A stretch of 64,000 nucleotides of DNA from assembly GCF_031760065.1 (NCBI RefSeq), contig NZ_CP134500.1, positions 4,092,001 to 4,156,000 on the forward strand, in the 5' to 3' direction. Below the pieces are notes generated by a model. The model did not search any database, had not been told where the DNA came from, and saw only the letters and a list, made by a program, of their open reading frames with translations. How positions within the stretch are numbered: position 1 is the stretch's first letter; every line of letters starts with the position of its first letter. Of this stretch, positions 7,520-15,955 are shown in pieces. The translations under genes were made by a program, and so were the position numbers. The DNA is from Streptomyces durocortorensis (GTDB lineage: Bacteria; Actinomycetota; Actinomycetes; Streptomycetales; Streptomycetaceae).

Positions 7520-8095
7520 TCAGAGGTTGACGCCGAAGTCCTGGGCGATGCCGCGCAGGCCCGAGGCGTAACCCTGGCCGACCGCGCGGAACTTCCACTC
7601 GGCGCCGTTGCGGTAGAGCTCGCCGAAGACCATGGCGGTCTCGGTGGCGGCGTCCTCGCTCAGGTCGTAGCGGGCGATCTCGGCGCCGCCGGCCTGGTTG
7701 AGGATGCGGATGAACGCGTTGCGGACCTGGCCGAAGTTCTGGCTGCGGGTCTCGGCGTCGTAGATGGAGACCGGGAAGACGATCTTGTCCACATCGGCCG
7801 GCAGGCCTGCCAGGTTGACGTTGATCTGCTCGTCGTCGCCCTCGCCCTCACCCGTGACGTTGTCACCGGTGTGCACGATGGTCTGGTCCGGCGTCGACTT
7901 GTTGTTGAAGAAGACGAAGTGGCCGTCGGAGAAGACCTTCCCCGCCGGGTTGACCGCGATCGCCGAGGCGTCGAGGTCGAAGTCGGTGCCGGTGGTGGTA
8001 CGGACGTCCCAGCCGAGGCCGACCGTGACGGCGGTCAGGCCCGGTGCCTCCTTGGTGAGCGAGACGTTGCCGCCCTTGGACAGGCTTACTGCCAT
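7520..8095 (-). CDS. terD: TerD-family calcium-binding stress protein
   Basis: The 191-residue protein has all TerD features: the N-terminus [20 protein letters not shown], the aspartate-rich strand [22 protein letters not shown] and the acidic calcium-site region [14 protein letters not shown], ending in [17 protein letters not shown]. TerD proteins bind calcium with paired acidic sites and are linked to tellurite and membrane/phage stress; in Streptomyces they affect differentiation. Length is typical of the family. It is transcribed alone toward the hairpin at 7452-7484. ATG 8095 is preceded by an AGGAAAGGG-type site. The upstream 230 bases contain loosely repeated purine-rich segments but no site I can name. 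Confidence 0.95.
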   Translation of the reverse strand: MAVSLSKGGNVSLTKEAPGLTAVTVGLGWDVRTTTGTDFDLDASAIAVNPAGKVFSDGHFVFFNNKSTPDQTIVHTGDNVTGEGEGDDEQINVNLAGLPADVDKIVFPVSIYDAETRSQNFGQVRNAFIRILNQAGGAEIARYDLSEDAATETAMVFGELYRNGAEWKFRAVGQGYASGLRGIAQDFGVNL

Positions 8096-8326
8096 GGGAA
8101 GTCCCTTTCCTCGTCGTGTGCGGGCTTCGTGCCATCACGAAGCTACCGTCATCCGTCATAACGCAAGCAGCAGACCATGAGGTTCCTGTTCGCTTTACTT
8201 TCTTTGCCGAACTTCCTCCGGACGGGATCCGGCGGCGAAGAACCGGACGGGTTCCGGCGGCAGAAGAAGTGACGAGTGGGGTGCGGCGGCAAAAGAAGGT
8301 GACGGGCGGGGTGCGGGGAGGGGACC

Positions 8327-8761
8327 ATGGGTGTCATGTCCGGGCCCTATGTCATCCGCGGCTCGGTCTCCCTCCCGGAGGCCGAGCTCATGTGGCGTTT
8401 CTCGCGCTCCTCGGGCCCCGGCGGCCAGCACGTCAACACCAGCGACTCGCAGGTGGAGCTGCGCTTCGACCTGGCGGCGACCGAGGCGCTCCCCGAGGTG
8501 TGGAAGGAGCGGGCGCTGGAGCGGCTCGCGGGCAGGCTGGTGGGCGGAGTTGTCTCCGTACGGGCGTCCGAGCACCGCTCCCAGTGGCGCAACCGCGAGA
8601 CGGCCGCCGTGCGGCTCGCCGCGCTGCTGGCCGAGGCCACGGCGCCGCCGCCCAAGCCGCGCATCAAGCGGAAGATCCCGCGCGGGATCAACGAGCGCAG
8701 GCTGCGCGAGAAGAAGCAGCGCGGCGACACGAAGCGCGGCCGCTCGGGCCGCGACTGGTAG
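8327..8761 (+). CDS. arfB: Peptidyl-tRNA hydrolase ArfB (YaeJ)
   Basis: The 144-residue protein carries the GGQ hydrolysis motif in RSSGPGGQHVNTSDSQVELR and a basic C-terminal tail (PKPRIKRKIPRGI, then REKKQRGDTKRGRSGRDW). This is the layout of ArfB, which inserts its tail into the empty mRNA channel of stalled ribosomes and releases the nascent chain without a stop codon. The size matches the family and excludes RF1/RF2. ATG 8327 follows GGGAGGGG; an internal ATG at 8336 is possible. It ends 14 bases from the convergent flavin reductase gene. Confidence 0.93.
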   Translation: MGVMSGPYVIRGSVSLPEAELMWRFSRSSGPGGQHVNTSDSQVELRFDLAATEALPEVWKERALERLAGRLVGGVVSVRASEHRSQWRNRETAAVRLAALLAEATAPPPKPRIKRKIPRGINERRLREKKQRGDTKRGRSGRDW

Positions 8762-8775
8762 CCCCGTCGGGCCCG

Positions 8776-9339
8776 TCAGCCCAGCTGTCGGTAGCGCCCC
8801 TTGAAGTACGTCAGCGGGTCCCCGTCCGGGCTCGGCAGCTCCGCCGTCAGCACCCGCCCGATCACCAGGGTGTGGTCCCCGGCCGCCACCCGCTGCTCGG
8901 TCCGGCACTCCAGCGTCGCCAGCGCCCCGCCGATCAGCGGCGCGTGCGTCACCCCGCCGCGTACGTACGCGATGTCCTCGAACAACAGCCGGTCGCTGAT
9001 CCGGCCCTTCATGGCGAACCGGCCCGCGATGTGCCGCTGGCTCGCCGCCAGGACGGAGACCGCCCACAGCGGCTGCTCGTCGAGGAGGTCGTCCATCCTG
9101 GAGCCGTTGCGCAGGCTCACCATCACCAGGGGCGGGTCCAGGGACACGGACATGAAGGCGGTCGCCGTCATACCGACGTCCTCGCCCCGGCCGTCCGCGT
9201 CGAGGGGCGGTTCCTGGGCGGTGACCAGCACCACCCCGGCGGCCAGCCGCGCGAGTGCGGCGCGGAACTCGTCGTTGCTCACTCCCTCAGCATGGGGGAT
9301 GGGCTCGGGGCGCGGAGTGGGGGGTTTCGTCTGGAGCAC
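8776..9339 (-). CDS. Flavin reductase-like FMN-binding protein
   Basis: The 187-residue protein has the split-barrel flavin reductase fold: FRAALARLAAGVVLVTA, then GMTATAFMSVSLDPPLVMVS, FAVSVL-type strand (LWAVSVLAASQRHIAGRF), and the C-terminal HTLVIGRVL. Such enzymes reduce FMN or FAD with NAD(P)H and hand the flavin to a monooxygenase; no monooxygenase partner is adjacent, so the substrate chain is unknown. The start is a GTG at 9339, giving a Pro-rich N-terminal extension of about 20 residues before the conserved domain; a shorter start is possible. Single gene, convergent with arfB. Confidence 0.88.
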   Translation of the reverse strand: MLQTKPPTPRPEPIPHAEGVSNDEFRAALARLAAGVVLVTAQEPPLDADGRGEDVGMTATAFMSVSLDPPLVMVSLRNGSRMDDLLDEQPLWAVSVLAASQRHIAGRFAMKGRISDRLLFEDIAYVRGGVTHAPLIGGALATLECRTEQRVAAGDHTLVIGRVLTAELPSPDGDPLTYFKGRYRQLG

Positions 9340-9404
9340 ACCGGAACGCTAGCCGTGGCGGCCGGACGACCGCATCGGGCCAAGGGACCAAGCCGGTCCT
9401 AGGA

Positions 9405-9530
9405 CTCCGGGACGGGCTCCGGACGGGCCCCGGGGCGGCTCGTGAACGGGCTCCAGAGACGGGCTCCGCAACGGCCCCCGCGACGGGCTCCGTAACGGCC
9501 CCCGGGACGTACTCCTGAACGGACCCTGAA
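9405..9530 (+). repeat. Degenerate direct repeats of ACGGGCTCC / ACGGCCCCC type
   Basis: Nine- to fifteen-base units (GGACGGGCTCC, AACGGGCTCC, GACGGGCTCCG, AACGGCCCCCG) recur about eight times in the region before the cyclase gene. They do not form a coding frame and may be a slippage-expanded spacer. Confidence 0.5.
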
Positions 9531-9547
9531 TAGATCCTGAACGAGAT

Positions 9548-9569
9548 CGGAACGACAGTTGTCGTTCCG
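9548..9569. promoter_or_regulatory. 22-bp perfect palindrome upstream of cdgB
   Basis: Arms CGGAACGACA and TGTCGTTCCG around a central GT form a perfect dyad about 170 bases before the cyclase start. The size and symmetry fit a dimeric repressor operator. Two looser dyads follow, at 9633-9651 (CTGTG...CACAG) and 9654-9668 (CACTG-N5-CAGTG). Confidence 0.6.
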
Positions 9570-9596
9570 GGTCACTGGCAACCCATGATCATCTAT

Positions 9597-9612
9597 TGTG
9601 ACTTGAGTCACA
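9597..9612. promoter_or_regulatory. Crp-like site TGTGA-N6-TCACA
   Basis: TGTGACTTGAGTCACA matches the classical CRP half-sites exactly with a 6-base spacer, and also the GTGN6GNCAC form reported for Streptomyces Crp. It is 129 bases upstream of the cdgB ATG. BldD is known to control cdgB in S. coelicolor, but this dyad is one base shorter in the spacer than the BldD consensus as I recall it, so Crp is the better fit. Confidence 0.55.
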
Positions 9613-9740
9613 GAGTCCATTTTCTGCTGACCCTGTGTACCGGGTGCACAGCTCACTGTGATTCAGTGGCGGGGACACTGCAAACAAGTACGTCGATATG
9701 AAACCTGGAGTTGCTGTCGAGGTCTCGGGGAGTGCGAGCA

Positions 9741-11393
9741 ATGGAGGCCGAGTCGGAGCCGTATGTCCGCCTTGCGACCATGCGGCAGCTGCATCAGGCC
9801 GTCGCTGATCTCAACACGGCGCGGAGCCTGGCGGACACGCTTCAGTCCGTCGCCGACGGCATCGTCACGGGCCTCGGCTACGAGCTGGGCTGCGTCAACC
9901 TGGTCCGGCCCGACGGCGACCTCGTCATCGCCGCCTTCGCGGGCAACGCCGCCGCCGAAGCCCTCATCACCGGCCGCGTCGGCTCCCGCACCTCCTGGGA
10001 GCGCCGTCTCTCCATGGGCGAGGCCTGGGACGACCTCCGGTTCATCCCGCACACCGAGGGCTGGGTCCTCCTCGACGACGACGTGCCGCAGTGGCACACC
10101 GAGGGGCCCGAGCCCAGGTTCGAGGACGAGTGGCATCCGCTGGACCGGCTCTACGCCCCGATGTACGCGTCCGGCGGCGGCCGGGACCTCCTCGGTGTCA
10201 TATCCGTCGACCGGCCGCGCAACGGGCGCCGCCCCGGAGCGTGGGGGCGCGAGGCGCTCCAGATGTACGCGTCCCAGGCCGCCATCGCGATCAGCAACGC
10301 CCGGCTGCGGGCCAACATGCAGCGCGCCCTGGTCAGACTCGAACGCGAACAGCAGGCGCTGCGGGCCAGCGAGGAGTCGTTCCGGCAGGCCTTCGAGTAC
10401 GCGCCCAGCGGGATGGCCATCGCGGAGATGGGCGGCGACCAGCAGGGCAGGCTGCTGCGGACCAACGACGCCCTGTGCCGGCTGCTCGGCCGCCCGGCCT
10501 CCGTCATGCGCCGCTACTCCTTCGCCGACCTGGTCCACCCCGAGGACATCGGCACCCTGCTGCGTACCTCCGCCGAGGGCGGCCGGGCCGAGCTGCGGCT
10601 GAGCCGCCGGGACGGCACGTACCTCTGGGTCTCCCTGCGTAACTCGGTGGTCGCGGACGCCGCCGACGGGCCGCGCTTCCTGCTCACCCATGTCGAGGAC
10701 ATCGAGGAGCGCAAGCGCCACGAGCTGAACCTCGCGCATCGCGCCTCGCACGACGCGCTGACCGGGCTGCCCAACAGCGCCGAGCTGAAGTCGCGGCTCA
10801 GCGCCCGGCTCTGTGGGCGTCCGCACTCCCCGGCCGCGACCGCGATCGAGGCGCTGGACGCGGCGTACGGGGACGTCGAGTCGTCCCTCACCCACGGCTA
10901 CCGCGCCGACGGGTACGAAGGAGAGGCGCTGCCTGGCGGCCCCTACGACCACCATGTGCACGCGGTGGCCCCCGACCCGGAGCACGACGACGGGACGAAG
11001 GGGCTCGCGGTGCTCTTCTGCGACCTCGACGGCTTCAAGTCCATCAACGACCGTTTCGGACATCACACCGGTGACGCGGTCCTCATCGAGGTGGCCCGGC
11101 GGCTGACCACCTGTGTCCGGGACGGTGACACCGTCGCCCGGCTCGGGGGTGACGAATTCGTCGTTCTCGCCGACGGCCTCGGATCGGCGGACGCCGCTGA
11201 CCTGGCCGTACGCCTGCGGAATGCCATCATTCCGCCCATAAGGGTCGACGGTCGTGCCGTCCGGGTCGGGGCGAGTTTCGGCATCGGCTGGGCCGAGTGC
11301 GGGATGACCGTGGAAGAGGTCCTGCGCTCCGCCGACCAGCGGATGTACGTGGAAAAACGGTCCCGGTCGAAGGTTCACCGCAGGGCCGGCTGA
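9741..11393 (+). CDS. cdgB: GAF-PAS-GGDEF diguanylate cyclase, CdgB type
   Basis: The 550-residue cytoplasmic protein has a GAF domain (about 15-190), a PAS domain (about 205-325, with YAPSGMAIAEM and DLVHPEDI) and a C-terminal GGDEF domain whose active site RLGGDEF places GGDEF at 469-473, consistent with c-di-GMP synthesis. The metal-binding region FCDLDGFKSIND is intact. Between HRASHDALTGLPN and that motif there is an unusual insertion of about 60 residues (containing YDHHVHAVAPDPEHDDG). Domain order and context match S. coelicolor CdgB, a developmental diguanylate cyclase. ATG 9741 has GGGGAG at the right distance; TTG 9711 is an alternative. Several dyads upstream suggest multi-factor control. 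Confidence 0.9.
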   Translation: MEAESEPYVRLATMRQLHQAVADLNTARSLADTLQSVADGIVTGLGYELGCVNLVRPDGDLVIAAFAGNAAAEALITGRVGSRTSWERRLSMGEAWDDLRFIPHTEGWVLLDDDVPQWHTEGPEPRFEDEWHPLDRLYAPMYASGGGRDLLGVISVDRPRNGRRPGAWGREALQMYASQAAIAISNARLRANMQRALVRLEREQQALRASEESFRQAFEYAPSGMAIAEMGGDQQGRLLRTNDALCRLLGRPASVMRRYSFADLVHPEDIGTLLRTSAEGGRAELRLSRRDGTYLWVSLRNSVVADAADGPRFLLTHVEDIEERKRHELNLAHRASHDALTGLPNSAELKSRLSARLCGRPHSPAATAIEALDAAYGDVESSLTHGYRADGYEGEALPGGPYDHHVHAVAPDPEHDDGTKGLAVLFCDLDGFKSINDRFGHHTGDAVLIEVARRLTTCVRDGDTVARLGGDEFVVLADGLGSADAADLAVRLRNAIIPPIRVDGRAVRVGASFGIGWAECGMTVEEVLRSADQRMYVEKRSRSKVHRRAG

Positions 11394-11536
11394 CGTTCAC
11401 GACCCCGTTCCTCCCCTACCCCGTACCGGTTTCCCGGCCCCGCCCCGGCCCATGATCGCAATTCGGGCCCTGCTCCGTTCGAGGTAGGCTCGGCCGGTCG
11501 GCGACGGCTGGCGACATGGTGAGGAGTGACCCAGGG

Positions 11537-12547
11537 ATGACGGCCGGAAACAACGGCGCGAGCAAGCCCGAGGACGACGATCCGTTCGGCTATCTGTACG
11601 CGGACGGACAGGCGGCAGGCGCCCAGGCGCCCGGCCAGGGCGGCTACGGCTATCCGGGTCCGGCCGCGCAGCCGGGCGTGCCCAGAACGTCGTACAACCA
11701 GGTGCGGGCCGTCGGTGAGCGCCAGTACGGGCAGCAGGCGCCTCCGCAGGCGCCCCCGCAGCAGGGGTACGGCTACCCGCCCCAGCAGCAGTACGGCCAG
11801 CCCGCGCAGCAGTACAACCGGCCGAACCCGCAGTACGCGGCCCCCGAGACCTACCCCGGCGGCGCGCCCGCCGGGCAGCACCCGGCCCAGGGCGGTCACG
11901 GCGGCCCCGGCCCCGGCCGCGGCGGCCCGAACACCAAGGCGCTCCTGATCGCGGCGGTCGCCGTGGTCGCGGTCGTCCTCATCGGCATCGGCGCGGCCCT
12001 GCTCACGGGCGACGACGGTGACAAGGACGACAAGAGCAACGAGGCCTCCTCCTCGCAGGGCTCCGCGGGCCAGGTCGAGGAGTCGAAGAAGCCGGAGGAG
12101 AAGCCCGAGCCGACCCCGACCCCCGTCGAGCTCCCGAAGCAGGACGCGGCGACGCTGACGCTGGGCGGCACGGCCTCCCTGGACAACACGGTCAAGGGTG
12201 CCAAGGGCGCGAACGGGAACTACATCAACCTCAACGAGGTCGGCCGCTCGGCGACCTGGACGGTCGAGGTTCCCGAGGCCGGCGCGTACACCCTGTACGT
12301 GACCTACGGCGTGCCCGGCAAGGACGCGAAGACGACCCTGACCGTCAACGCGCAGGAGCCCCGCTCCATCAACATGAAGAACTTCGCGAAGGCCGCCGAG
12401 GGCGATCTGGAGAAGGGCTGGACGAACACGTACGCGTACGTCCAGCTCGACAAGGGCTCCAACACCCTCAAGCTGTCGTGCGAGACCGGCGACGAGTGCG
12501 ACGCCAACCTCGACCAGCTTGAGCTGAAGTCGGGCCACATCAAATAG
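11537..12547 (+). CDS. Membrane-anchored protein with C-terminal carbohydrate-binding (CBM35-like) domain
   Basis: The 336-residue protein starts with a Gly/Gln/Pro/Tyr-rich cytoplasmic region (residues about 10-130, with GYGYPPQQQYGQPAQQYN). One membrane segment (AAVAVVAVVLIGIGAALL) follows, then a charged Glu/Lys/Pro linker, and a C-terminal beta-sandwich domain (about 200-336) with RSATWTVEVPEAGAYTLYVT and ANLDQLELKSG. The latter resembles CBM6/CBM35 sugar-binding modules. This suggests a protein anchored with its binding module outside the cell, perhaps touching wall glycans. ATG 11537 was chosen; ATG 11516 in frame would add seven residues. No enzyme is fused or adjacent, so its task is unknown. 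Confidence 0.8.
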   Translation: MTAGNNGASKPEDDDPFGYLYADGQAAGAQAPGQGGYGYPGPAAQPGVPRTSYNQVRAVGERQYGQQAPPQAPPQQGYGYPPQQQYGQPAQQYNRPNPQYAAPETYPGGAPAGQHPAQGGHGGPGPGRGGPNTKALLIAAVAVVAVVLIGIGAALLTGDDGDKDDKSNEASSSQGSAGQVEESKKPEEKPEPTPTPVELPKQDAATLTLGGTASLDNTVKGAKGANGNYINLNEVGRSATWTVEVPEAGAYTLYVTYGVPGKDAKTTLTVNAQEPRSINMKNFAKAAEGDLEKGWTNTYAYVQLDKGSNTLKLSCETGDECDANLDQLELKSGHIK

Positions 12548-12588
12548 CGGCAGCCGCCGAGAAGAACGGCTGACCGCCACCCGCCGTA

Positions 12589-12627
12589 CCGACGCCCTGA
12601 TCGCCGCCCAGGTGGTCAGGGCGTCGG
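12589..12627. terminator. Hairpin between convergent genes
   Basis: Arms CCGACGCCCTGA (12589-12600) and TCAGGGCGTCGG (12616-12627) are perfectly complementary with a 15-base loop. The right arm contains the stop codon of the kinase gene, so the hairpin serves both converging transcripts. Confidence 0.7.
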
Positions 12628-13569
12628 CGTGTGCGGCTCCACGCGTACGCGCGGCAGCAGTTCCACGTAGGCCGCCGCGTCGAACTCCCCGGCCGTCGGG
12701 GCGAGCACCGTCGCCGTCGACAGGGCCACCGCGCGGGCCAGGCGCTGCGGCCAGTCCAGCCCCTCGGCCAGGGCGGACAGCAGACCGGCCACCGCGGAAT
12801 CGCCCGCTCCGGTCGGGTTGCCACGCACCGGGGCGGGCGGGGCGGCCCGCCAGGTGCCCTCGGGGGTGACGGCGAGCACGCCCTCCGGGCCCAGAGAGGC
12901 GATCACCGCGTGGGCCCCGCGGCGGCGCGCGTCCCCGGCGGCTCGCAGCGGCTCGCGGGCGCCGGTCAGCTGGGCCAGCTCCTCCGCGTTCGGCTTGACC
13001 AGGTCGGGGCGGGCGGCGATGCCCCGGCGCAGGGGTTCGCCGCTGGTGTCCAGGAGGACGGGTACGGCGGCGGCGCGGGCGGCCCGGACCAGCTCGGCGT
13101 AGGCGCCGACGTGGATGCCGGGCGGCAGGGAGCCGCACAGCGCGACCGCGTCGGCCTCCGCGAGGAGCTCCTCGTACGTCCGCACGAAGGCGGCCCATTC
13201 CGCGGGGCTCACCTGCGGTCCGGGCTCGTTGAGCTGGGTGGTGTCACCGGTCGAGCGGTCGGTGACGGCGAGCGTGCGGCGGGTGTTCCCGGCGACCGGG
13301 ACGAGCGCGTCGCGCGGTGGGAGCGGGGCGAGCAGGGAGCGCAGGACGTCTCCGGTGGGGCCTCCGGCGAAGCCGGTGACGACGGCTTCGTGGCCGAGCG
13401 CGCCGAGGACCCGGGCGACGTTGAGGCCTTTGCCGCCGGGGCGTTCGATGACCTCGCCGACCCGGTGGCTACTGTGCGGGACGAGCGCGTCGACGGTGTA
13501 CGTAACGTCCAGCGCGGTGTTCAGAGTGACGGTCAGGATCACCTCTGCCGGTCCCTCCCTCGGGTGCAT
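12616..13569 (-). CDS. PfkB-family hexose kinase (1-phosphofructokinase / tagatose-6-P kinase type)
   Basis: The protein (317 residues from ATG 13569, about 308 from GTG 13542, which has the better GGAGGG site) is a PfkB-fold sugar kinase. It has VTLNTALDVTYTVD near the N-terminus, RPGGKGLNVARVLGALG (substrate-binding di-glycine), DTSGEPL, LVKPNAEEL, and the C-terminal anion-hole/catalytic motif NPTGAGDSAVAG with base Asp. Family members phosphorylate fructose-1-P, tagatose-6-P or similar sugars. Lying beside nagA and nagK, a role in amino-sugar or tagatose-phosphate breakdown is plausible but not shown. It has its own leader, being separated from nagA by a hairpin. Confidence 0.88.
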   Translation of the reverse strand: MHPREGPAEVILTVTLNTALDVTYTVDALVPHSSHRVGEVIERPGGKGLNVARVLGALGHEAVVTGFAGGPTGDVLRSLLAPLPPRDALVPVAGNTRRTLAVTDRSTGDTTQLNEPGPQVSPAEWAAFVRTYEELLAEADAVALCGSLPPGIHVGAYAELVRAARAAAVPVLLDTSGEPLRRGIAARPDLVKPNAEELAQLTGAREPLRAAGDARRRGAHAVIASLGPEGVLAVTPEGTWRAAPPAPVRGNPTGAGDSAVAGLLSALAEGLDWPQRLARAVALSTATVLAPTAGEFDAAAYVELLPRVRVEPHTPTP

Positions 13570-13625
13570 GGCCCCAGTGGTGCGCGCCTTCGCTGCGGCA
13601 CGCGCTTCTGATGATCATGTCAAAA

Positions 13626-13665
13626 CGATGGCGGTCGGCCCAGTGCCGGGCGCCGACCGCCATCG
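13626..13665 (-). terminator. Terminator of the nagK-nagA operon
   Basis: A perfect 14-bp stem, CGATGGCGGTCGGC at 13626-13639 pairing with 13652-13665, has a 12-base loop and lies 35 bases after the nagA stop. Confidence 0.75.
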
Positions 13666-13700
13666 CTTCGTTACCCGTCGGCCTGGTCAGGCCAGGCGGA

Positions 13701-14858
13701 CTAGTCCGACTTGGGCTCGACGATCCACTCGCCCTGCCGCATGACGCCCTTGAGGACGAAGTCCTCGTCGAGGACGACCAGGTCGGCGTCCTTGCCCGGG
13801 TCCAGCGAACCGACCCGGTCGTAGACGCCGAGCAGCCGCGCGGGGTTGGCGGAGATGGACCGGACGACGTCCTCGACGGGGATCTCGTCGATGGTGACGG
13901 CCCGCCGGAACGCGGTGTCCAGGGTGAGCGTGGAGCCCGCGATCGAGCCGCCCTCCACCAGCCGGGCCACACCGTCGGTGACCTCGACCGCGAGCGGGCC
14001 GAGCTGGTACTCGCCGTCGCCGAAGCCCGCCGCGTCCATCGCGTCGGTGATCAGCGCGACCCGGCCCGCGCCCTTGTGGCGGTAGGCCAGCTCCAGGACC
14101 GCCGGGTGCAGGTGGGTGCCGTCGTTGATCAGCTCGACCGTGATCCGGTCGTCCTCCAGGAGGGCGGCGATCGGGCCGGGCTCGCGGTGGGCGAGCGGCG
14201 GCATCGCGTTGAACAGGTGCGTGGCGACGGTCGCGCCCGCGTCGATGGCTTCGACGGTCTGGTCGTACGTCGCGTCCGTGTGGCCGATGGCCGCGATGAC
14301 CCCGTGCTCGGCGAGGAGCCGCACCGAGTCGATGCCGCCGGGCAGCTCGGTGGCCAGGGTGAACATCCGGGCGGTGCCGCGCGCCGCGTCCAGCAGCTTG
14401 CGGACCTCGGCCGGGTCCGGGTCGCGCAGCAGCGCCTCGCTGTGGGCGCCCTTGCGGCACGGCGAGATGAAAGGGCCCTCGAAGTGGATTCCGGCCAGGT
14501 CGCCCTGCTCAACCAGTTCGGACAGGACGCCCGCGCGCCGGGCGAGGAAGTCCATCTCGCCGGTGACGGTGGAGGCGACCAGGGTGGTGGTGCCGTGCTC
14601 GCGGTGCGTACGGATGCCGGTGAGGACCTCGTCAACGGTGCCGGAGGTGAAGGAGGCCCCGCCGCCGCCGTGGTTGTGCATGTCCACGAAGCCGGGGACC
14701 ACCCAGTGGCCGGAGAGGTCGACGGTCCGGGCGCCCTCCGGCGCGGAGCCGGCGATCCGGGTGCCCTCGACGGTCACCCGGCCGTCCTCGACGGTGCCGG
14801 TGGGGAGCACCACCCGGGCGCCGGCGAGAACGGTGCTGTCTGCTGCGCGTCCGGCCAT
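13701..14858 (-). CDS. nagA: N-acetylglucosamine-6-phosphate deacetylase
   Basis: The 385-residue amidohydrolase-fold enzyme converts GlcNAc-6-P to glucosamine-6-P. Visible motifs are the metal-binding GFVDMHNHGGGG, HFEGPFISPCRKGAHS (metal Glu and substrate contacts), GHTDATYDQ, THLFNAMPPLAHREPG, and the catalytic Asp in LITDAMDAAG. The end has the composite-domain return KDADLVVLDEDF. Length is normal for NagA. Its ATG overlaps the upstream kinase stop by one base (TGATG), so the genes are translationally coupled. In S. coelicolor the equivalent nagKA pair is repressed by DasR, and a DasR-like site is present upstream of nagK here. Confidence 0.96.
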   Translation of the reverse strand: MAGRAADSTVLAGARVVLPTGTVEDGRVTVEGTRIAGSAPEGARTVDLSGHWVVPGFVDMHNHGGGGASFTSGTVDEVLTGIRTHREHGTTTLVASTVTGEMDFLARRAGVLSELVEQGDLAGIHFEGPFISPCRKGAHSEALLRDPDPAEVRKLLDAARGTARMFTLATELPGGIDSVRLLAEHGVIAAIGHTDATYDQTVEAIDAGATVATHLFNAMPPLAHREPGPIAALLEDDRITVELINDGTHLHPAVLELAYRHKGAGRVALITDAMDAAGFGDGEYQLGPLAVEVTDGVARLVEGGSIAGSTLTLDTAFRRAVTIDEIPVEDVVRSISANPARLLGVYDRVGSLDPGKDADLVVLDEDFVLKGVMRQGEWIVEPKSD

Positions 14859-15790
14859 CAGGCGGAAACCTCCGTGGAGAGTAGATCCCAGGCGAGCAGC
14901 CCCGCGCCCAGGCATCCGGCGGTGTCCCCGAGGGCCGCCGGGACGATGTGGGGCAGCTTCTGGAACGTGACGCGTTCCTCGACGGCTGCACGCAGTGGTG
15001 TGAACAAGGTTTCCCCGGCCTCGGCGAGCCCGCCACCGATGATGATTTTGCGGGGGTCCAGCAGGGTGAGCGCGGTGACGAGGCCCGAGGTGAGCGCGTC
15101 GACGGCGTTGTGCCAGACCTCGATCGCCGCCGGGTCGCCCGACTCGACGGCCTTCGCGCAGTCCGCGGCGTCCGCCTCGGGGTCCCCGGAGGCGGTGGCC
15201 CAGGCCCGGCTCACGGCGGACGCGGAGGCCAGGGTCTCCAGACAGCCGCGCTGGCCGCAGCCGCACTCCGGGCCGTCCGGGCGGACCACGATGTGCCCGA
15301 TCTCGCCCGCGTACCCGTGGGCACCCGCCTCGATGGCGCCCGCGATGCCGATGGCCCCGGCGATCCCGGTGCCCAGCGGGACGAACAGGAAGCGGTCCGC
15401 GCCGCGCCCGGCGCCGATGCGGCCCTCGGCGAGCCCGCCGGTGCGGACGTCGTGGCCGAGGGCGACCGGGATGCCGCCGAGCCGCTCACCGAGCAGGGCG
15501 CGCAGCGGTACGTCGCGCCAGCCCAGGTTCGCCGCGTAGACCGCGATCCCCTGCTCGGCGTCGACGATGCCGGGTACGGCGACGCCCGCGGCGACGGCGC
15601 TCTGGCCGAAGTGTTCCTCGCCGTGGGCGCGAAGCTCCGCGGCGAATCCGAGGATGGTCTCGACGACCGCGTCGGCGCCGCGCTTCCGGCCGGTGGCCCG
15701 CCGCGCCTGGTGGAGCAGCGTGCCGTCGGCCCCGACCAGTGCGGCCTTCATTCCGGTGCCGCCCACATCGAGGGCGATGACATGTCTCAC
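14858..15790 (-). CDS. nagK: ROK-family N-acetylglucosamine kinase
   Basis: The 310-residue ROK kinase has the phosphate loop ALDVGGTGMKAALV, the substrate/catalytic segment VALGHDVRTGGLAEGRIGAG (Asp base), the EIGHIVV motif, and the ROK zinc signature CGCGQRGCLETLAS. The adenosine-binding KIIIGGGLAEAG comes near the end. It should phosphorylate GlcNAc entering by non-PTS routes or from wall recycling, feeding NagA. It is the first gene of the operon and overlaps nagA. ATG 15790 is about 28 bases from a DasR-type operator. Assignment to GlcNAc rather than glucose or mannose rests on the operon partner. Confidence 0.9.
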   Translation of the reverse strand: MRHVIALDVGGTGMKAALVGADGTLLHQARRATGRKRGADAVVETILGFAAELRAHGEEHFGQSAVAAGVAVPGIVDAEQGIAVYAANLGWRDVPLRALLGERLGGIPVALGHDVRTGGLAEGRIGAGRGADRFLFVPLGTGIAGAIGIAGAIEAGAHGYAGEIGHIVVRPDGPECGCGQRGCLETLASASAVSRAWATASGDPEADAADCAKAVESGDPAAIEVWHNAVDALTSGLVTALTLLDPRKIIIGGGLAEAGETLFTPLRAAVEERVTFQKLPHIVPAALGDTAGCLGAGLLAWDLLSTEVSA

Positions 15791-15817
15791 GGAAGACAGT
15801 TTCGCCCGCCGACTCCA

Positions 15818-15833
15818 AAAGGTCTAGTCCACT
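15818..15833. promoter_or_regulatory. DasR-responsive element (dre) upstream of nagK
   Basis: AAAGGTCTAGTCCACT matches the dre consensus ACTGGTCTAGACCACT at 13 of 16 positions. Placement just upstream of nagK fits direct repression by DasR, relieved by glucosamine-6-P, as known in S. coelicolor. Confidence 0.7.
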
Positions 15834-15939
15834 AGCACTGTTTGTTGCGCATCCATACAAAATGATGGACGAGTGAAGGCGGGGCTTTTTGTGCCGTAAA
15901 GCGACGAAATGGAAACCGGGATCGGGGGGAATCCGGACC

Positions 15940-15955
15940 AAAGGTCTGGACCAAG
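15940..15955. promoter_or_regulatory. Second, weaker dre-like site
   Basis: AAAGGTCTGGACCAAG has the core GGTCTGGACC, one change from the dre core GGTCTAGACC, but poorer flanks (11 of 16). It lies midway in the 392-base region between nagK and the divergent solute-binding gene, so it could control the latter. Apart from the two dre-like sites I see no further gene or strong hairpin in this intergenic region. Confidence 0.45.

Noticed and set aside
9597..9612. BldD box upstream of cdgB
   Set aside because: The spacer between TGAC and GTCA is one base shorter than the BldD consensus I remember; the Crp pattern fits exactly.
13611..15539. Open frame of 642 codons on the plus strand over nagA and nagK
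   Set aside because: Antisense shadow of two clear genes with full motif sets; composition is Arg/Gly/Val-rich without family resemblance.
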